From positions 17,375 to 81,374 of the forward strand of contig CAMVDR010000003.1 of the NCBI GenBank assembly GCA_947166295.1: a stretch of 64,000 nucleotides of DNA, read 5' to 3'. Position numbers and translations under genes: made by a program. A model generated the notes under the pieces. It did no database searches and had not been told where the DNA came from. It was given only the letters and a program-made list of their open reading frames with translations. Of the stretch, positions 1 through 7,904 are shown piece after piece. Within the stretch, counting starts at the first letter, position 1. Each line of letters begins with the position of its first letter. The DNA comes from an uncultured Candidatus Saccharibacteria bacterium (lineage in GTDB: Bacteria; Patescibacteriota; Saccharimonadia; Saccharimonadales; Saccharimonadaceae).

Positions 1-384
1 CGCTAGATACATAATTATCCCGCACATTACAGACTTTAGGAAAAATTCTAGGCTCATATCCCAGTTCGCCACTTTGGTTTCCGCTACGCTTACGATTGCT
101 GTATCGAATAAGCTGAAAATCACGCCAAACGCATATCCACATATTAAATTTACCACTAAAATTATTATCAAATCCCAAACCTTAATCCTATCTTCTACTA
201 AGAAGCCGCATTTTCCGGTAAAGAGATTAAGCCCTAATACGCACACCCCTAGCAAACCAAAAGCAAACAAAAATGGCCCCAGTGGCTCGCCTATTTTTAA
301 TAGTACAAAATCACCTAGCCCTATTAATAAACTTGCTCCGGCAGATAAACGCACTAAGTCTAAATAATACCAAAATTTTTTCAT
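1..384 (-). CDS. Formate/nitrite transporter (FNT) family channel, N-terminal part
   Basis: The reverse strand reads open from ATG at 384 to the window edge, giving 128 residues. GGAGGTGA lies just upstream (387-394) and fixes the start. The protein is hydrophobic, with a first helix around residues 12-30, a glycine-rich second segment ending in LNLFTGKCGF, and a later MCGIIMYLA segment. In the FNT family the LfTG and CGxxMxlA blocks mark the pore half-helices. Members are pentameric channels for formate, nitrite or other small monovalent anions in the cytoplasmic membrane. The C-terminal half is outside the window. Substrate cannot be told from this part. Confidence 0.65.
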   Translation of the reverse strand, partial: MKKFWYYLDLVRLSAGASLLIGLGDFVLLKIGEPLGPFLFAFGLLGVCVLGLNLFTGKCGFLVEDRIKVWDLIIILVVNLICGYAFGVIFSLFDTAIVSVAETKVANWDMSLEFFLKSVMCGIIMYLA

Positions 385-499
385 ATCACCTCCAATTTAT
401 TCAATTATACTAAAAGCTTAATCGTATTCAAAACATAAGCGTTTTTAATATTATAAATTTTTTATGCAACATTTGTCGCATAAAAAATAAAAACCTAAA

Positions 500-526
500 T
501 TGACAATATCATTTTCATGATAAAAT
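500..526 (+). promoter_or_regulatory. Promoter of the murI-like gene
   Basis: TTGACA at 500-505 and TGATAAAAT (extended -10, TAAAAT 521-526) with a 15-nt spacer lie upstream of the racemase-like gene. An in-frame ATG at 517 falls inside this promoter, so translation must begin later, at 553. Confidence 0.6.
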
Positions 527-552
527 TTGCGCAAAAGAAGGAGCGTTTTTTA

Positions 553-1212
553 ATGCTTAAAGTTGTAGTTTTTGATAGTGGTTACGGCGGCGAGTTGTTC
601 GCGGACTATTTGCAGGAAAACTTACCAATCCTTCAGGTTGTCCGAGTGATAGATTGGCGACACTCCAATATAATTAACACAAAATATAAAGAAGCACGCA
701 AAAACACCGAAACAGCCCTCCTTCCTTACATAAACAAAGTAGACCTTATTATCTTTGCAAACTGCCTCCTATCTGTTACTAGCCTTAAATATTTTAAACG
801 CAAATATCCTCACCAAAAGTTCGTTGGTATGGAATTTCCCAAGCTAAAAACATCAAGCGAAAGGGAAGCATTAGTCCTCACAACGAGGGCTATCACTAAG
901 ACAATCAATTATTATAATTATCTTTTTCGTCTCAAACGCAGGACGAAAACCATAACCCTGGATGCTTGGCTGGATATGATAGATAACGGTGAGCTTGAAA
1001 GATGTGAAATTCTTAATACTGTCAAAAACTTCGCCGCTAGGGAAAAAATTATACCAAACGACATTATTCTGGCTTGTACGCATTTTAGTGAAATTAAGCC
1101 AGAATTGCGCTCCTGCTTTAGTGGCCGAGTTAAAATCCATGATGGGTTTAGGGACACCCTGCATAAAACTTGCAATGCGTTGCGGCTTCGTGGTGGCGCC
1201 GGCAAGAAATAA
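553..1212 (+). CDS. murI: Glutamate racemase-like protein (Asp/Glu racemase superfamily)
   Basis: Predicted 219 residues. Start chosen at 553 because AGAAGGAG (536-543) precedes it. Glutamate racemase makes D-glutamate for peptidoglycan with two opposed cysteines. Here the first motif is VFDSGYGG at the N-terminus, a Cys occurs in FANCLLSVTS where ACNTAS is usual, and LACTHF replaces the usual GCTHY near residue 180. The protein is about 40 residues shorter than typical MurI, and the first Cys motif is displaced, so activity on glutamate is inferred, not certain. A related Asp/Glu or hydantoin racemase is the main alternative. It stands alone between its promoter and the thrS promoter. Confidence 0.7.
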   Translation: MLKVVVFDSGYGGELFADYLQENLPILQVVRVIDWRHSNIINTKYKEARKNTETALLPYINKVDLIIFANCLLSVTSLKYFKRKYPHQKFVGMEFPKLKTSSEREALVLTTRAITKTINYYNYLFRLKRRTKTITLDAWLDMIDNGELERCEILNTVKNFAAREKIIPNDIILACTHFSEIKPELRSCFSGRVKIHDGFRDTLHKTCNALRLRGGAGKK

Positions 1213-1231
1213 CCGTAAAATGTGACACCTG

Positions 1232-1260
1232 TTGAATTTTTCCCCTCTATAAACTATAAT
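1232..1260 (+). promoter_or_regulatory. thrS promoter
   Basis: TTGAAT at 1232-1237 and TATAAT at 1255-1260 with a 17-nt spacer. AGAAAGGA follows before the thrS ATG. No T-box leader is visible in the short 5' UTR. Confidence 0.7.
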
Positions 1261-1289
1261 ATACTAGTAAAATATAGAAAGGATAAAGC

Positions 1290-3026
1290 ATGGAAAATCT
1301 AGAAAAAATGAGACATACTCTAAGCCACGTGCTTGCTGCCGCGGTACAGGAGCTTTATCCTACAACAACATTTGGCATTGGTCCGGCTATAGATAATGGT
1401 TTTTATTATGACATTGATTTCGGTGACACCAAAATTTCCGATACGGACCTATCAAAAATAGAGAAAAAAATGCGTGGTATCATTGCTCGTAAACTGCCGA
1501 TGACGAAACGCATAGCATCTAAAGAAGAAGCTCTAAACTGGGCACACGAAAATAACCAGACCTATAAAATTGAGCTAATAGAAGATTTACCAGATGGTGA
1601 AGAGATTTCTTTTTACGACCTTGGCGATATCTTTACAGATCTTTGCAAAGGTCCACACGCAGAAAATACTTCCGAACTCGGAGCTTTTAAGCTTGTCCGC
1701 ATCGCTGGCGCCTATTGGCGTGGGGATGAGAAAAGGGAAATGCTCACTCGCATCTATGGTGTAGCATTTGCCACTGAAGAAGAATTGCAAGAGTATCTTA
1801 AAAAACAAGAAGAAGCTAAGGCTCGTGATCATCGCAAGCTTGGTAAAGAGCTAGATTTGTTCTGTTTCTCAGATTTAGTCGGTTCGGGCCTACCGTTATT
1901 TACTCCGCGTGGCACTGTTTTGCGCGATTTACTTAATGAATTTACTCAGAGTTATCGCTTGAAAAATGGCTATAAAAAAGTTTGTATCCCACACATTGCC
2001 AATGTAGACTTATACAAAACTTCCGGCCATTACGAAAAGTTTCCAGAAATGCTACAATTTGTTTCGCAAGAAAGTGGGGATCATCTAGCCATTAAGCCTG
2101 TATCTTGTCCGCACCACTCACAGATTTTTGCTAGTTCACCGCGCTCTTATAAAGATTTACCTATCAAATACCTAGAAACCACTATGGTTTACCGTGATGA
2201 GCGCAAAGGTGAGTTGGGCGGTCTCTCTCGCGTGCGTGCTATTACCCAGGACGATTCTCATGTTTTCTGTACCGAAGATCAAGTTGGCGATATCTTTGGC
2301 GAACTCATCGCGGCCGCGAAAGATTTATATAAGAAAATTGACATGAAACTCAAGCTTCGCCTGTCCTTCCGTGACAACAGTGATGGTTACATCGGTACTC
2401 CAGAAATGTGGCAGAAAGCTGAAAATGCTATCCAAGAGATGGCGGATAAATTTGAGATGGATTATTTTATTGGCGAAGGCGAAGCAGCTATGTACGGCCC
2501 CAAGATGGACTTTATGGCGGTGGATGCTCTTGGCCGCGAATGGCAGCTTGCCACCGTGCAACTAGACTATGCTATGCCGGTCCGTTTCCATCTAGAATAC
2601 ACCGATGCAGACGGCTCCAAAAAGACGCCTATTATGATTCACTGCGCACTCATTGGCTCAATTGAGCGTTTTATGAGCGTATATCTAGAACACACCGCCG
2701 GATGGTTGCCAATGTGGTGCGCGCCTGAGAATGTCCGCATACTTACTGTGAACGATCAAGTTGCAGATTACGTAGGCAAAATCACTGATATTCTAGACCA
2801 AACAGAATTATCAAATCCACTATCACATAACAAAATTCGTTACACAGTGGATGATTCTGCTGACTCTCTTGGTAAAAAAATCCGCCGTGCTACCGGCATG
2901 AAAATCCCTTGCGTGATTATTGTCGGGCCGAAAGACGTGGAAGGCAACATGGTTTCAGTACGTCTGCGGGATAGGGAAGAGAAGGTTAAACTTGATGAAC
3001 TTGGGGTTTTTATCAGGGGCTTGTAG
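1290..3026 (+). CDS. thrS: Threonyl-tRNA synthetase lacking the TGS domain
   Basis: 578 residues; charges tRNA-Thr. The protein begins directly with the editing domain (HTLSHV, then DLCKGPH), so the roughly 60-residue N-terminal TGS domain of typical ThrRS is missing. The class II core follows: motif 2 around YRDERKGE, zinc ligands Cys in KPVSCPHH, His in DDSHVFC and His in IMIHCALIGS, motif 3 GSIERF, then the C-terminal anticodon-binding domain (VRILTV onward). The usual Arg after the zinc-binding His (IHR) is Cys here. A good RBS (AGAAAGGA) supports the start, and the stop overlaps the GTG start of miaA (TAGTG), suggesting coupled translation. Confidence 0.96.
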   Translation: MENLEKMRHTLSHVLAAAVQELYPTTTFGIGPAIDNGFYYDIDFGDTKISDTDLSKIEKKMRGIIARKLPMTKRIASKEEALNWAHENNQTYKIELIEDLPDGEEISFYDLGDIFTDLCKGPHAENTSELGAFKLVRIAGAYWRGDEKREMLTRIYGVAFATEEELQEYLKKQEEAKARDHRKLGKELDLFCFSDLVGSGLPLFTPRGTVLRDLLNEFTQSYRLKNGYKKVCIPHIANVDLYKTSGHYEKFPEMLQFVSQESGDHLAIKPVSCPHHSQIFASSPRSYKDLPIKYLETTMVYRDERKGELGGLSRVRAITQDDSHVFCTEDQVGDIFGELIAAAKDLYKKIDMKLKLRLSFRDNSDGYIGTPEMWQKAENAIQEMADKFEMDYFIGEGEAAMYGPKMDFMAVDALGREWQLATVQLDYAMPVRFHLEYTDADGSKKTPIMIHCALIGSIERFMSVYLEHTAGWLPMWCAPENVRILTVNDQVADYVGKITDILDQTELSNPLSHNKIRYTVDDSADSLGKKIRRATGMKIPCVIIVGPKDVEGNMVSVRLRDREEKVKLDELGVFIRGL

Positions 3027-3898
3027 TGTTTGAGCGTAATGCTTTTGAGGAGCATATTTTCCGACGGGGAAAATACGGAGTGACCGAGCCCCGTAACGAC
3101 GGGCGCGAGGGAGCGTTCCGAAAAAGCATTAGCCCAAACACCGCGACTATTGTAATTCTTGGCCCTACTGGCTCTGGTAAAACAGGTGTTTCCATTAAGA
3201 TTGCTAAAGCCATTGGCGGCGAGATTATTTCTGCCGATAGCCGTGCTATTTATAAAGGCATGGATATTGGCACGGCAAAACCAACCACAGAAGAAATGGA
3301 TGGAGTTCCTCATTATGGTATAGATATCGTAGAGCCGGGCGAAAGATTCACTGTGGCCGATTGGAAGCAGTATGCTGAAGCAAAAATTGCTGACATTAAA
3401 GCGCGCGGCAAAGTCCCGATTATTGCTGGTGGCACTGGACTATACATCGACGCACTTATTTATGACTATCATTTCAAAGGTCCCACTGGCGCCAAAATTG
3501 GCGATTTTGAACAAAAAAGTTGTTCAGACAGAACAGAGGTAAAAGGTGATTTTCTAATCATAGGCATCAAATGGCCTACAGAGGTACTGCGGGAGCGCCT
3601 TAAGAAACGTATAGACATAATGTTCTCGCCGGAGCTATACGCAGAAACGGAGAAATTAGTTCAAACATATGGTTGGGGCAGCCAAGCCATGAAGAGCGAT
3701 ATTTACGAATATGCGTATAAATATTTAGAAGGTGAACTAACGTTAGACGAAGCAAAAGAACAATGTTTTTATGAAGATTGGCATCTGGCAAAACGTCAAA
3801 TGACGTGGTTCAAACGTAATAAACAAATAATTTGGCTTAACCTTGAAGAAATTTATCCATTTGTGCTAAAATATATACATAATGAGCAAAGAAACTAA
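3026..3898 (+). CDS. miaA: tRNA dimethylallyltransferase with in-frame palindromic N-terminal insert
   Basis: 290 residues. MiaA transfers a dimethylallyl group to A37 of tRNAs reading UNN codons. The P-loop GPTGSGKTG starts near residue 46, followed by ISADSRAIYKGMDIGTAKP, the substrate motif GVPHYGIDIVEP and GGTGLYIDALIYDY. The start is GTG overlapping the thrS stop codon. Between start and P-loop lie about 35 arginine- and glycine-rich residues encoded by a palindromic element (3037-3131). No other start lies between the element and the P-loop, so it appears to be translated. The family normally begins only a few residues before the P-loop. The 3' end overlaps the next gene by 17 nt. Confidence 0.93.
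   Translation: MFERNAFEEHIFRRGKYGVTEPRNDGREGAFRKSISPNTATIVILGPTGSGKTGVSIKIAKAIGGEIISADSRAIYKGMDIGTAKPTTEEMDGVPHYGIDIVEPGERFTVADWKQYAEAKIADIKARGKVPIIAGGTGLYIDALIYDYHFKGPTGAKIGDFEQKSCSDRTEVKGDFLIIGIKWPTEVLRERLKKRIDIMFSPELYAETEKLVQTYGWGSQAMKSDIYEYAYKYLEGELTLDEAKEQCFYEDWHLAKRQMTWFKRNKQIIWLNLEEIYPFVLKYIHNEQRN
3037..3131. repeat. Palindromic element inserted in the miaA coding start
   Basis: The ends are TAATGCTTTT (3037-3046) and AAAAGCATTA (3122-3131), a perfect inverted repeat. Inside are an ATTTTCC/GGGAAAAT hairpin, GGAGT, and a CCCGT/ACGGG hairpin. The same layout and core words (GGAGT, CCCGTnnCGACGGGC, GGAsGCG) recur in the element at 63096-63198, also at a protein N-terminus. Confidence 0.6.
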
Positions 3899-4487
3899 CA
3901 CGCCAACAGAAAAATTATTCGGATCCAAAACTCGCGCTAAGCTTTTGAAACTATTTTTTGAAAATCCAGAAAAAAGTTTTTACGTTCGTGAAATGACCAG
4001 GGTGATAGATGAGCAGATTAATTCCGTCCGTAGGGAATTATTAAATCTTGAAGGTATTGGTATTATTAAGAATGAAACCTTTGACAATAAAGTTTATTAC
4101 TCAGCCAATAGTAAACATCCGTTCTATCGCCCGATGATTGACATTTTTTCTAAAAAAATTGATACAGTTCGCGATAAAGATATTAAAGAAACTACCTGGG
4201 AAGGCTATTGTCGCCCAGTTAAGAATTATCTTAAAGGTCTAGTTGTAACTAATCGTTTGCCTGGGCAGGATGGTGTAGACCTTTTAATTATCGGCAACGA
4301 CAAGACAAAAAAACTTACTCGTTGGGCTGAAGTAGTTGAAAAGAAACAAGGTAAACCACTGAATTATGTTATTATGTCTCCAGATGATTTTTCTTACCGT
4401 AAAAATGTTCGTGACCGTTTCGTGATGGAAATCCTAGAAATGGAGATTTCCGAAATTATTGATCCTGAAAAACTAATTAAAGAATAG
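3882..4487 (+). CDS. Winged-helix DNA-binding protein with C-terminal nucleotidyltransferase-like domain
   Basis: 201 residues. The N-terminal 70 residues form a winged helix-turn-helix (KTRAKLLKLFFENPEKSFYVREMTRVI, then RRELLNLEGIGII and a wing), as in ArsR/MarR-type regulators of CPR genomes. The C-terminal part (about 100-201) has LKGLVVTNRLPG and VDLLIIGND, resembling the GxVxx...vDLlvvG core of MNT-like nucleotidyltransferase domains, but the strict GS-D-D catalytic set is not evident. Overlaps miaA by 17 nt and runs into the next two genes, so probably one transcript from thrS onward. DNA target unknown. Confidence 0.65.
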   Translation: MSKETNTPTEKLFGSKTRAKLLKLFFENPEKSFYVREMTRVIDEQINSVRRELLNLEGIGIIKNETFDNKVYYSANSKHPFYRPMIDIFSKKIDTVRDKDIKETTWEGYCRPVKNYLKGLVVTNRLPGQDGVDLLIIGNDKTKKLTRWAEVVEKKQGKPLNYVIMSPDDFSYRKNVRDRFVMEILEMEISEIIDPEKLIKE

Positions 4488-4495
4488 GAGTAAAG

Positions 4496-4942
4496 ATGTT
4501 TGAGATAGAAAGCAAAACCCCAGACGAAATCACTATTATCACCAAGAAGACCACCATCAAATTCAATATTGCCGATGCAATAATTGATGCAGGTCTTGCA
4601 GTCGGCAAAATCTCTGGTCCTGGTGAATTTGAAATTGGCGATGCTACTATTCGCGGTATCGCCACTGAAAGCGGCAAGACTATCTACGACGTAGAGGTTG
4701 GCGGCGTCCATACTGGCATTATTGGTGGTATAGAAGAAAACCTAGATGACATTGTGGCGGATATTTTGTGCACTTCCTCCGTCCGCGCTATTCGTGAAAT
4801 CGAACCAAAGCTTATAATTTCTATGGGCAACGTAGACGGCATGGTAGCAGATCTCAAACTTACCGCCCGCACCGAGAAAAAACTCAAAGTTAAAAACTTA
4901 GACAGTTTGCCAGCTACCAAAGAAGTGGTGGTTTTGAATTAA
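4496..4942 (+). CDS. MBL-fold-like protein without the metal-binding motif
   Basis: 148 residues with a clear RBS (AGGAG, 8 nt before ATG). SGPGEFEIGDATIRGIAT followed by a beta-rich segment resembles the central part of COG2220 metallo-beta-lactamase-fold hydrolases, and the end (LIISMGNVDGMVADLKLT) resembles their C-terminal strand-helix. The HxHxDH motif is absent, so enzymatic activity is unlikely. It may be a structural or regulatory relic of the family. Sits 1 nt before the M50 protease gene. Confidence 0.5.
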   Translation: MFEIESKTPDEITIITKKTTIKFNIADAIIDAGLAVGKISGPGEFEIGDATIRGIATESGKTIYDVEVGGVHTGIIGGIEENLDDIVADILCTSSVRAIREIEPKLIISMGNVDGMVADLKLTARTEKKLKVKNLDSLPATKEVVVLN

Positions 4943-4943
4943 A

Positions 4944-5588
4944 ATGAGATTAGACTTTCTCAATGTAGTCATCATACTTTGCATAGTATTAGGCTCTGTA
5001 ATATTGCATGAGCTTTCACATGGGATTGTCGCCTATTGGCTAGGGGATCATACAGCCAAGGACGCCGGTCGTCTCACCTTTAATCCCATCAAGCACATAG
5101 ATCCTTATATGTCTATCTTGGTGCCAGTAGTATTATATATACTGGGCGCACCGGTATTTGGTGGAGCTAAGCCGGTGCCAGTAAACTACTACAGGCTCAA
5201 ATGGCACGAATGGGGTATGGCCTTAGTGGCCGTCGCAGGCCCGTTTACAAACTTTCTTCTAGCTCTTGTGTTTTTCTTAATTGGTCATTTTTCTGGTCTG
5301 ATCTATGGTACCGGTGGGGAATTATGGCAATTTGTTTTTACAGAAATCATTTATATTAACCTTGGTTTTATGATTTTTAATCTTATACCTATTCCGCCAT
5401 TGGATGGTTCCAGGGTGCTTTATGCTATTTCTCCAGACGGTTTTCGCGCAGTACTGGCCAATATCGAACGCTACGGCATTATTATTGTCTATCTATTGAT
5501 CTTTTTCTTTGGCGAGGTTTTTTCGCATATCATGGTAAATGGCATGAACGGCATAATTAATTTCTTTTATTTTATAGTCGGTCAATAA
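4944..5588 (+). CDS. Site-2 protease family (M50) membrane metalloprotease
   Basis: 214 residues, about five membrane segments. The zinc motif HELSH (HExxH) is in the first helix near residue 23, and the second catalytic motif is LIPIPPLDGSR near residue 153, where the Asp is the third ligand. GGAKPVPVNYYRLK is a conserved cytoplasmic loop of the short rhomboid-like M50B group. Such enzymes cut substrates inside the membrane. No PDZ domain is present and the target is unknown. Last gene of the run that starts at thrS. Confidence 0.88.
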   Translation: MRLDFLNVVIILCIVLGSVILHELSHGIVAYWLGDHTAKDAGRLTFNPIKHIDPYMSILVPVVLYILGAPVFGGAKPVPVNYYRLKWHEWGMALVAVAGPFTNFLLALVFFLIGHFSGLIYGTGGELWQFVFTEIIYINLGFMIFNLIPIPPLDGSRVLYAISPDGFRAVLANIERYGIIIVYLLIFFFGEVFSHIMVNGMNGIINFFYFIVGQ

Positions 5589-5590
5589 AC

Positions 5591-5708
5591 CTAAATAATT
5601 CCAACGGAATTATTTAGACAGAAACAAAAATTGAAATGGGATTCACTTCTATTTCAATTTTTATACTAGTTTCTTTTGCTAGACTTTTCTTTATCTAAAG
5701 AAAAGTCC
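5591..5708. repeat. 118-nt three-hairpin element, copy A
   Basis: Three hairpins in order: CTAAATAATTCC/GGAATTATTTAG (5591-5617); AAAATTGAAAT/ATTTCAATTTT with loop GGGATTCACTTCT (5626-5662); GACTTTTCTTT/AAAGAAAAGTC (5682-5707). A second copy of the same length is at 54555-54672 with changed stems but kept pairing and the loop word GGGATTsACTTC. It has no U-run, so it is not a simple terminator. Lies 3 nt after the protease stop codon. Confidence 0.6.
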
Positions 5709-5717
5709 AATGTATGT

Positions 5718-5723
5718 TATAAT
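5718..5723 (+). promoter_or_regulatory. -10 box upstream of the Nudix-RNase H gene
   Basis: TATAAT at 5718-5723 with no convincing -35. The following leader of about 130 nt contains two small hairpins (ACATGATT/AATCATGT and TACACCC/GGGTGTA) before the RBS at 5851. Confidence 0.5.
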
Positions 5724-5861
5724 TAAATTAGCCTTACTGGCGACATGATTTTCCTGAATAATCATGTTTTAGGGATTTCGTGGCTTACACCCGTGGGTGT
5801 ATCGCATAAGATTTTACCCACCTTGTATATATTACGGGGAAAACAGGCTAGTGAGGCTTTT

Positions 5862-6728
5862 ATGATAAGAGGTGGGATGAAACAAAGAATTCGCGTAGTT
5901 GGTTTAATTAAAAACGAAGAGGGGGTATTAGTTTTTAAACGTAGCCGAGGCCGCAGTGACGCCCCGGTTTTTTGGGAATTACCTACTGGCAAAATTAAAT
6001 TTGGCGAACAACCAGAAGAGGCCATGGCGCGTTCTCTTACAGAATACACTGGGTTGGACGCTTCATCGGTAAAACTAAAAGACGTTATTACATTTCTTGC
6101 TCCGGAAGGTTCTAGTCAGCTTAGCAATCTATATATTATATATAATCTAGAAATTAATAACCCCATCAAACCTACCCCGCGTGATAGATATACGGGCTAT
6201 AAATTTGTCAAAGATTTTACCAACTCCAGCATCCACCTCAATGAAACCAGTATGTCGGTACTAGAGATAGAAGAAGGAAAAGTTGCCCCAGGTCACAGTT
6301 CTCCGCGCGACACTGCTAATAGTATCACGATAAATGTAGATGGAGCATCGCGTGGTAATCCTGGCCCATCTGGTATTGGTTATTGCATTCACGATAGCAG
6401 TGGCAAAATCACCGAACGCAAAGGCGAATTTATTGGCTTTGCTACCTCGCGCATGGCGGAATATTGTGCCATGAGAAAGGGTATAGAGCGCGCTATCGAA
6501 CTAGGTTATAGATCCGTTCGCTTCATTTCAGATAGTTTAATGGTGGTTAATCAGCTAAATGGTATTTTTCATGTTAAAAATCGTGACATCGCGCCAGTCT
6601 ATCAAGACATTCAAAGCAAACTCAATAATTTTGACGCTATATCTTTCACGCATGTTCCGCGTAACAAAAATATGATTGCTGATTCCGAGGCTAATGCTGC
6701 TATTGACGAAATTTTACAGAGAACTTAG
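5862..6728 (+). CDS. Nudix hydrolase-RNase HI fusion
   Basis: 288 residues from ATG 5862 (GTGAGG 5 nt upstream); a longer frame back to 5745 covers the structured leader and is rejected. Residues 6-125 are Nudix-like, but the Nudix box is degenerate: in GKIKFGEQPEEAMARSLTEY the usual RE is RS and the usual EE is EY, so pyrophosphatase activity is doubtful. From about residue 150 there is an RNase HI fold: VDGASRGNPGPSG, MAEYCAMRKG, ISDSLMVV and ADSEANAAID give the four acidic catalytic positions. RNase HI cuts the RNA strand of RNA-DNA hybrids. A repair or RNA-DNA processing role is an inference. Confidence 0.85.
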   Translation: MIRGGMKQRIRVVGLIKNEEGVLVFKRSRGRSDAPVFWELPTGKIKFGEQPEEAMARSLTEYTGLDASSVKLKDVITFLAPEGSSQLSNLYIIYNLEINNPIKPTPRDRYTGYKFVKDFTNSSIHLNETSMSVLEIEEGKVAPGHSSPRDTANSITINVDGASRGNPGPSGIGYCIHDSSGKITERKGEFIGFATSRMAEYCAMRKGIERAIELGYRSVRFISDSLMVVNQLNGIFHVKNRDIAPVYQDIQSKLNNFDAISFTHVPRNKNMIADSEANAAIDEILQRT

Positions 6729-6732
6729 TATC

Positions 6733-6811
6733 GACGAGTGACGGCTGGAGGGGACCCCCAAAATGTTTGCTGAGCAAAATTTTGGGGGAGGAAAAGCCGG
6801 CAGGACCCGTC
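6733..6811. repeat. Palindromic element E, copy 1 (79 nt)
   Basis: Outer stem GACGAGT (6733-6739) with ACCCGTC (6805-6811); inner CCCCCAAAAT/ATTTTGGGGG hairpin; shared flanks GTGACGGCTGGAGGGG and GGAGGAAAAGCCGGCAGGACC. Closely matches copies at 15616 and 16120. Begins 4 nt after the stop codon of the fusion gene and ends just before the rnpB promoter. Confidence 0.75.
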
Positions 6812-6839
6812 AAGAATTTCGGTTTTTTCTAAATTATGA

Positions 6840-6845
6840 TATAAT
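6840..6845 (+). promoter_or_regulatory. rnpB -10 box
   Basis: TATAAT at 6840-6845, with the first base of the RNase P RNA about 5-6 nt downstream. The -35 region (around 6817) is weak. Confidence 0.6.
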
Positions 6846-6849
6846 ACAG

Positions 6850-7280
6850 GGGAGCCTGAAAGGCGACCGCTTTTTATAAGAGGAAAGTCCGGGCAACATA
6901 GAGCAGGGTAGTCGCTAACAGCGACCGTCCGTAAGGATAGGGAAAGTACCACAGAAACAATACCGCCCTGTGCTCTAGAAGGAGTGTAGTTGGTAGCTAT
7001 TCCGACTGAAGCGCATCTTAACTGGATGAGCGAAGGAGGAATAGCAACAAATACACCCTTCTAGAGTGCAGGGTAAGGGTGAAAAGAGTGGGGTAAGAGC
7101 CCACAGCGCGTTGTAGCGATACGGTGCGGAGGCAAACCCTACCTGTTGCAAGGAGTGCTATATACCTTCGCTCGAGGATGCACGCTCACCGCTAGAACGT
7201 TATAGCAATGTAACGTCAAGATAGATGGTTGCCAACCATATATTATATATGGTTACAGAACCCGGCTTATAGACGGCTCA
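6850..7280 (+). ncRNA. rnpB: RNase P RNA (bacterial type A)
   Basis: Catalytic RNA that trims tRNA 5' ends. Diagnostic blocks are in order: GAGGAAAGTCCGGGC (near 6890), ACAGAAACAATACCGCC (about 6950), GGTAAGGGTGAAAAG with GGGGTAAGAGCCCAC (7073-7105), GGAGGCAAACCCTACC (7127-7142), and AGATAGATGG...ACAGAACCCGGCTTA near the 3' end (7220-7270). The 5' GGGAGCC pairs with the terminal GGCTC (P1). Length is about 430 nt, normal for type A. A bidirectional terminator follows directly. Confidence 0.95.
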
Positions 7281-7316
7281 TATCAAAAAACCGCCCGAAA
7301 GGGCGATTTTTTGATA
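7281..7316. terminator. Bidirectional terminator between rnpB and rpmB
   Basis: TATCAAAAAACCGCCC/GGGCGATTTTTTGATA hairpin with A- and T-tracts on both sides, serving rnpB on the plus strand and the infC operon on the minus strand. Confidence 0.85.
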
Positions 7317-7325
7317 AACTATAAT

Positions 7326-7553
7326 TTATTTACTCGACTTTTTCTCGGCGCGAGCTTTAGGTGATTCAATCAAGCCTTTTTTCTTCAAAGTGCGAAGCGC
7401 GTGAGCTGACACGTTGCACTTAACTTTTTGCCCATTGATAATCAGAGTCCGTTTCGATACATTAGGTTTAAAAACCTTACGAGTGTGGCGTTGGGAGAAC
7501 GACACGTTGTGGCCGTACATTTTGCCTTTGCCGGTAATTTCACAAATAGCCAT
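7326..7553 (-). CDS. rpmB: 50S ribosomal protein bL28
   Basis: 75 residues. CEITGKGKMYGHNVSFSQRH and KVFKPNVSKRTL match the start and core of bL28. Last gene of the infC-rpmI-rplT-rpmB operon, 1 nt after rplT; in many bacteria rpmB sits elsewhere, commonly with rpmG. The C-terminus is lysine-rich. Confidence 0.93.
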   Translation of the reverse strand: MAICEITGKGKMYGHNVSFSQRHTRKVFKPNVSKRTLIINGQKVKCNVSAHALRTLKKKGLIESPKARAEKKSSK

Positions 7554-7554
7554 A

Positions 7555-7902
7555 TTATTTCTCCTTTACCGTGTTAACAATTTTCTTAAAAGCCTCAGGA
7601 TTATTCACAGCAAGATCGGCCAAAACCTTACGATCAAGATTGATATTTTTGACCTTCATCCCAGCAATCAACTGAGAGTAGGAAACGCCTAATTCGCGAG
7701 AAGCGTTGTTGATGCGAGTAATCCACAAAGCGCGCAAATCACGTTTCTTGTTGCGACGATCCCTGTAGCTGTATTGTAGAGCTTTAATCACGCCCTGTTT
7801 GCCTAAGCGATAACTACGGGTACGTGCATGCTGCATGCCCTTAGCGGCTTTTAAAATCTTCTTGTGTTTCGCGTGTGCCGCGACACCTCTTTTAACTCTC
7901 AT
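7555..7902 (-). CDS. rplT: 50S ribosomal protein bL20
   Basis: 115 residues of the usual length. [20 protein letters not shown] and the R-rich [20 protein letters not shown] block are characteristic; [12 protein letters not shown] and [12 protein letters not shown] complete the C-terminal domain. bL20 is an early 23S-binding assembly protein and in other bacteria represses its own operon. Here it is 2 nt from rpmI. Confidence 0.97.
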   Translation of the reverse strand: MRVKRGVAAHAKHKKILKAAKGMQHARTRSYRLGKQGVIKALQYSYRDRRNKKRDLRALWITRINNASRELGVSYSQLIAGMKVKNINLDRKVLADLAVNNPEAFKKIVNTVKEK

Positions 7903-7904
7903 GA

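Noticed and set aside
74..367. 97-residue plus-strand ORF
   Set aside because: It is antisense to the FNT-family gene, which has a perfect RBS and family motifs.
4496..4942. Active metallo-beta-lactamase
   Set aside because: The HxHxDH metal-binding motif is absent.
6733..6811. Palindromes read as intrinsic terminators
   Set aside because: No U-run follows the stem on either strand in any of the four copies.
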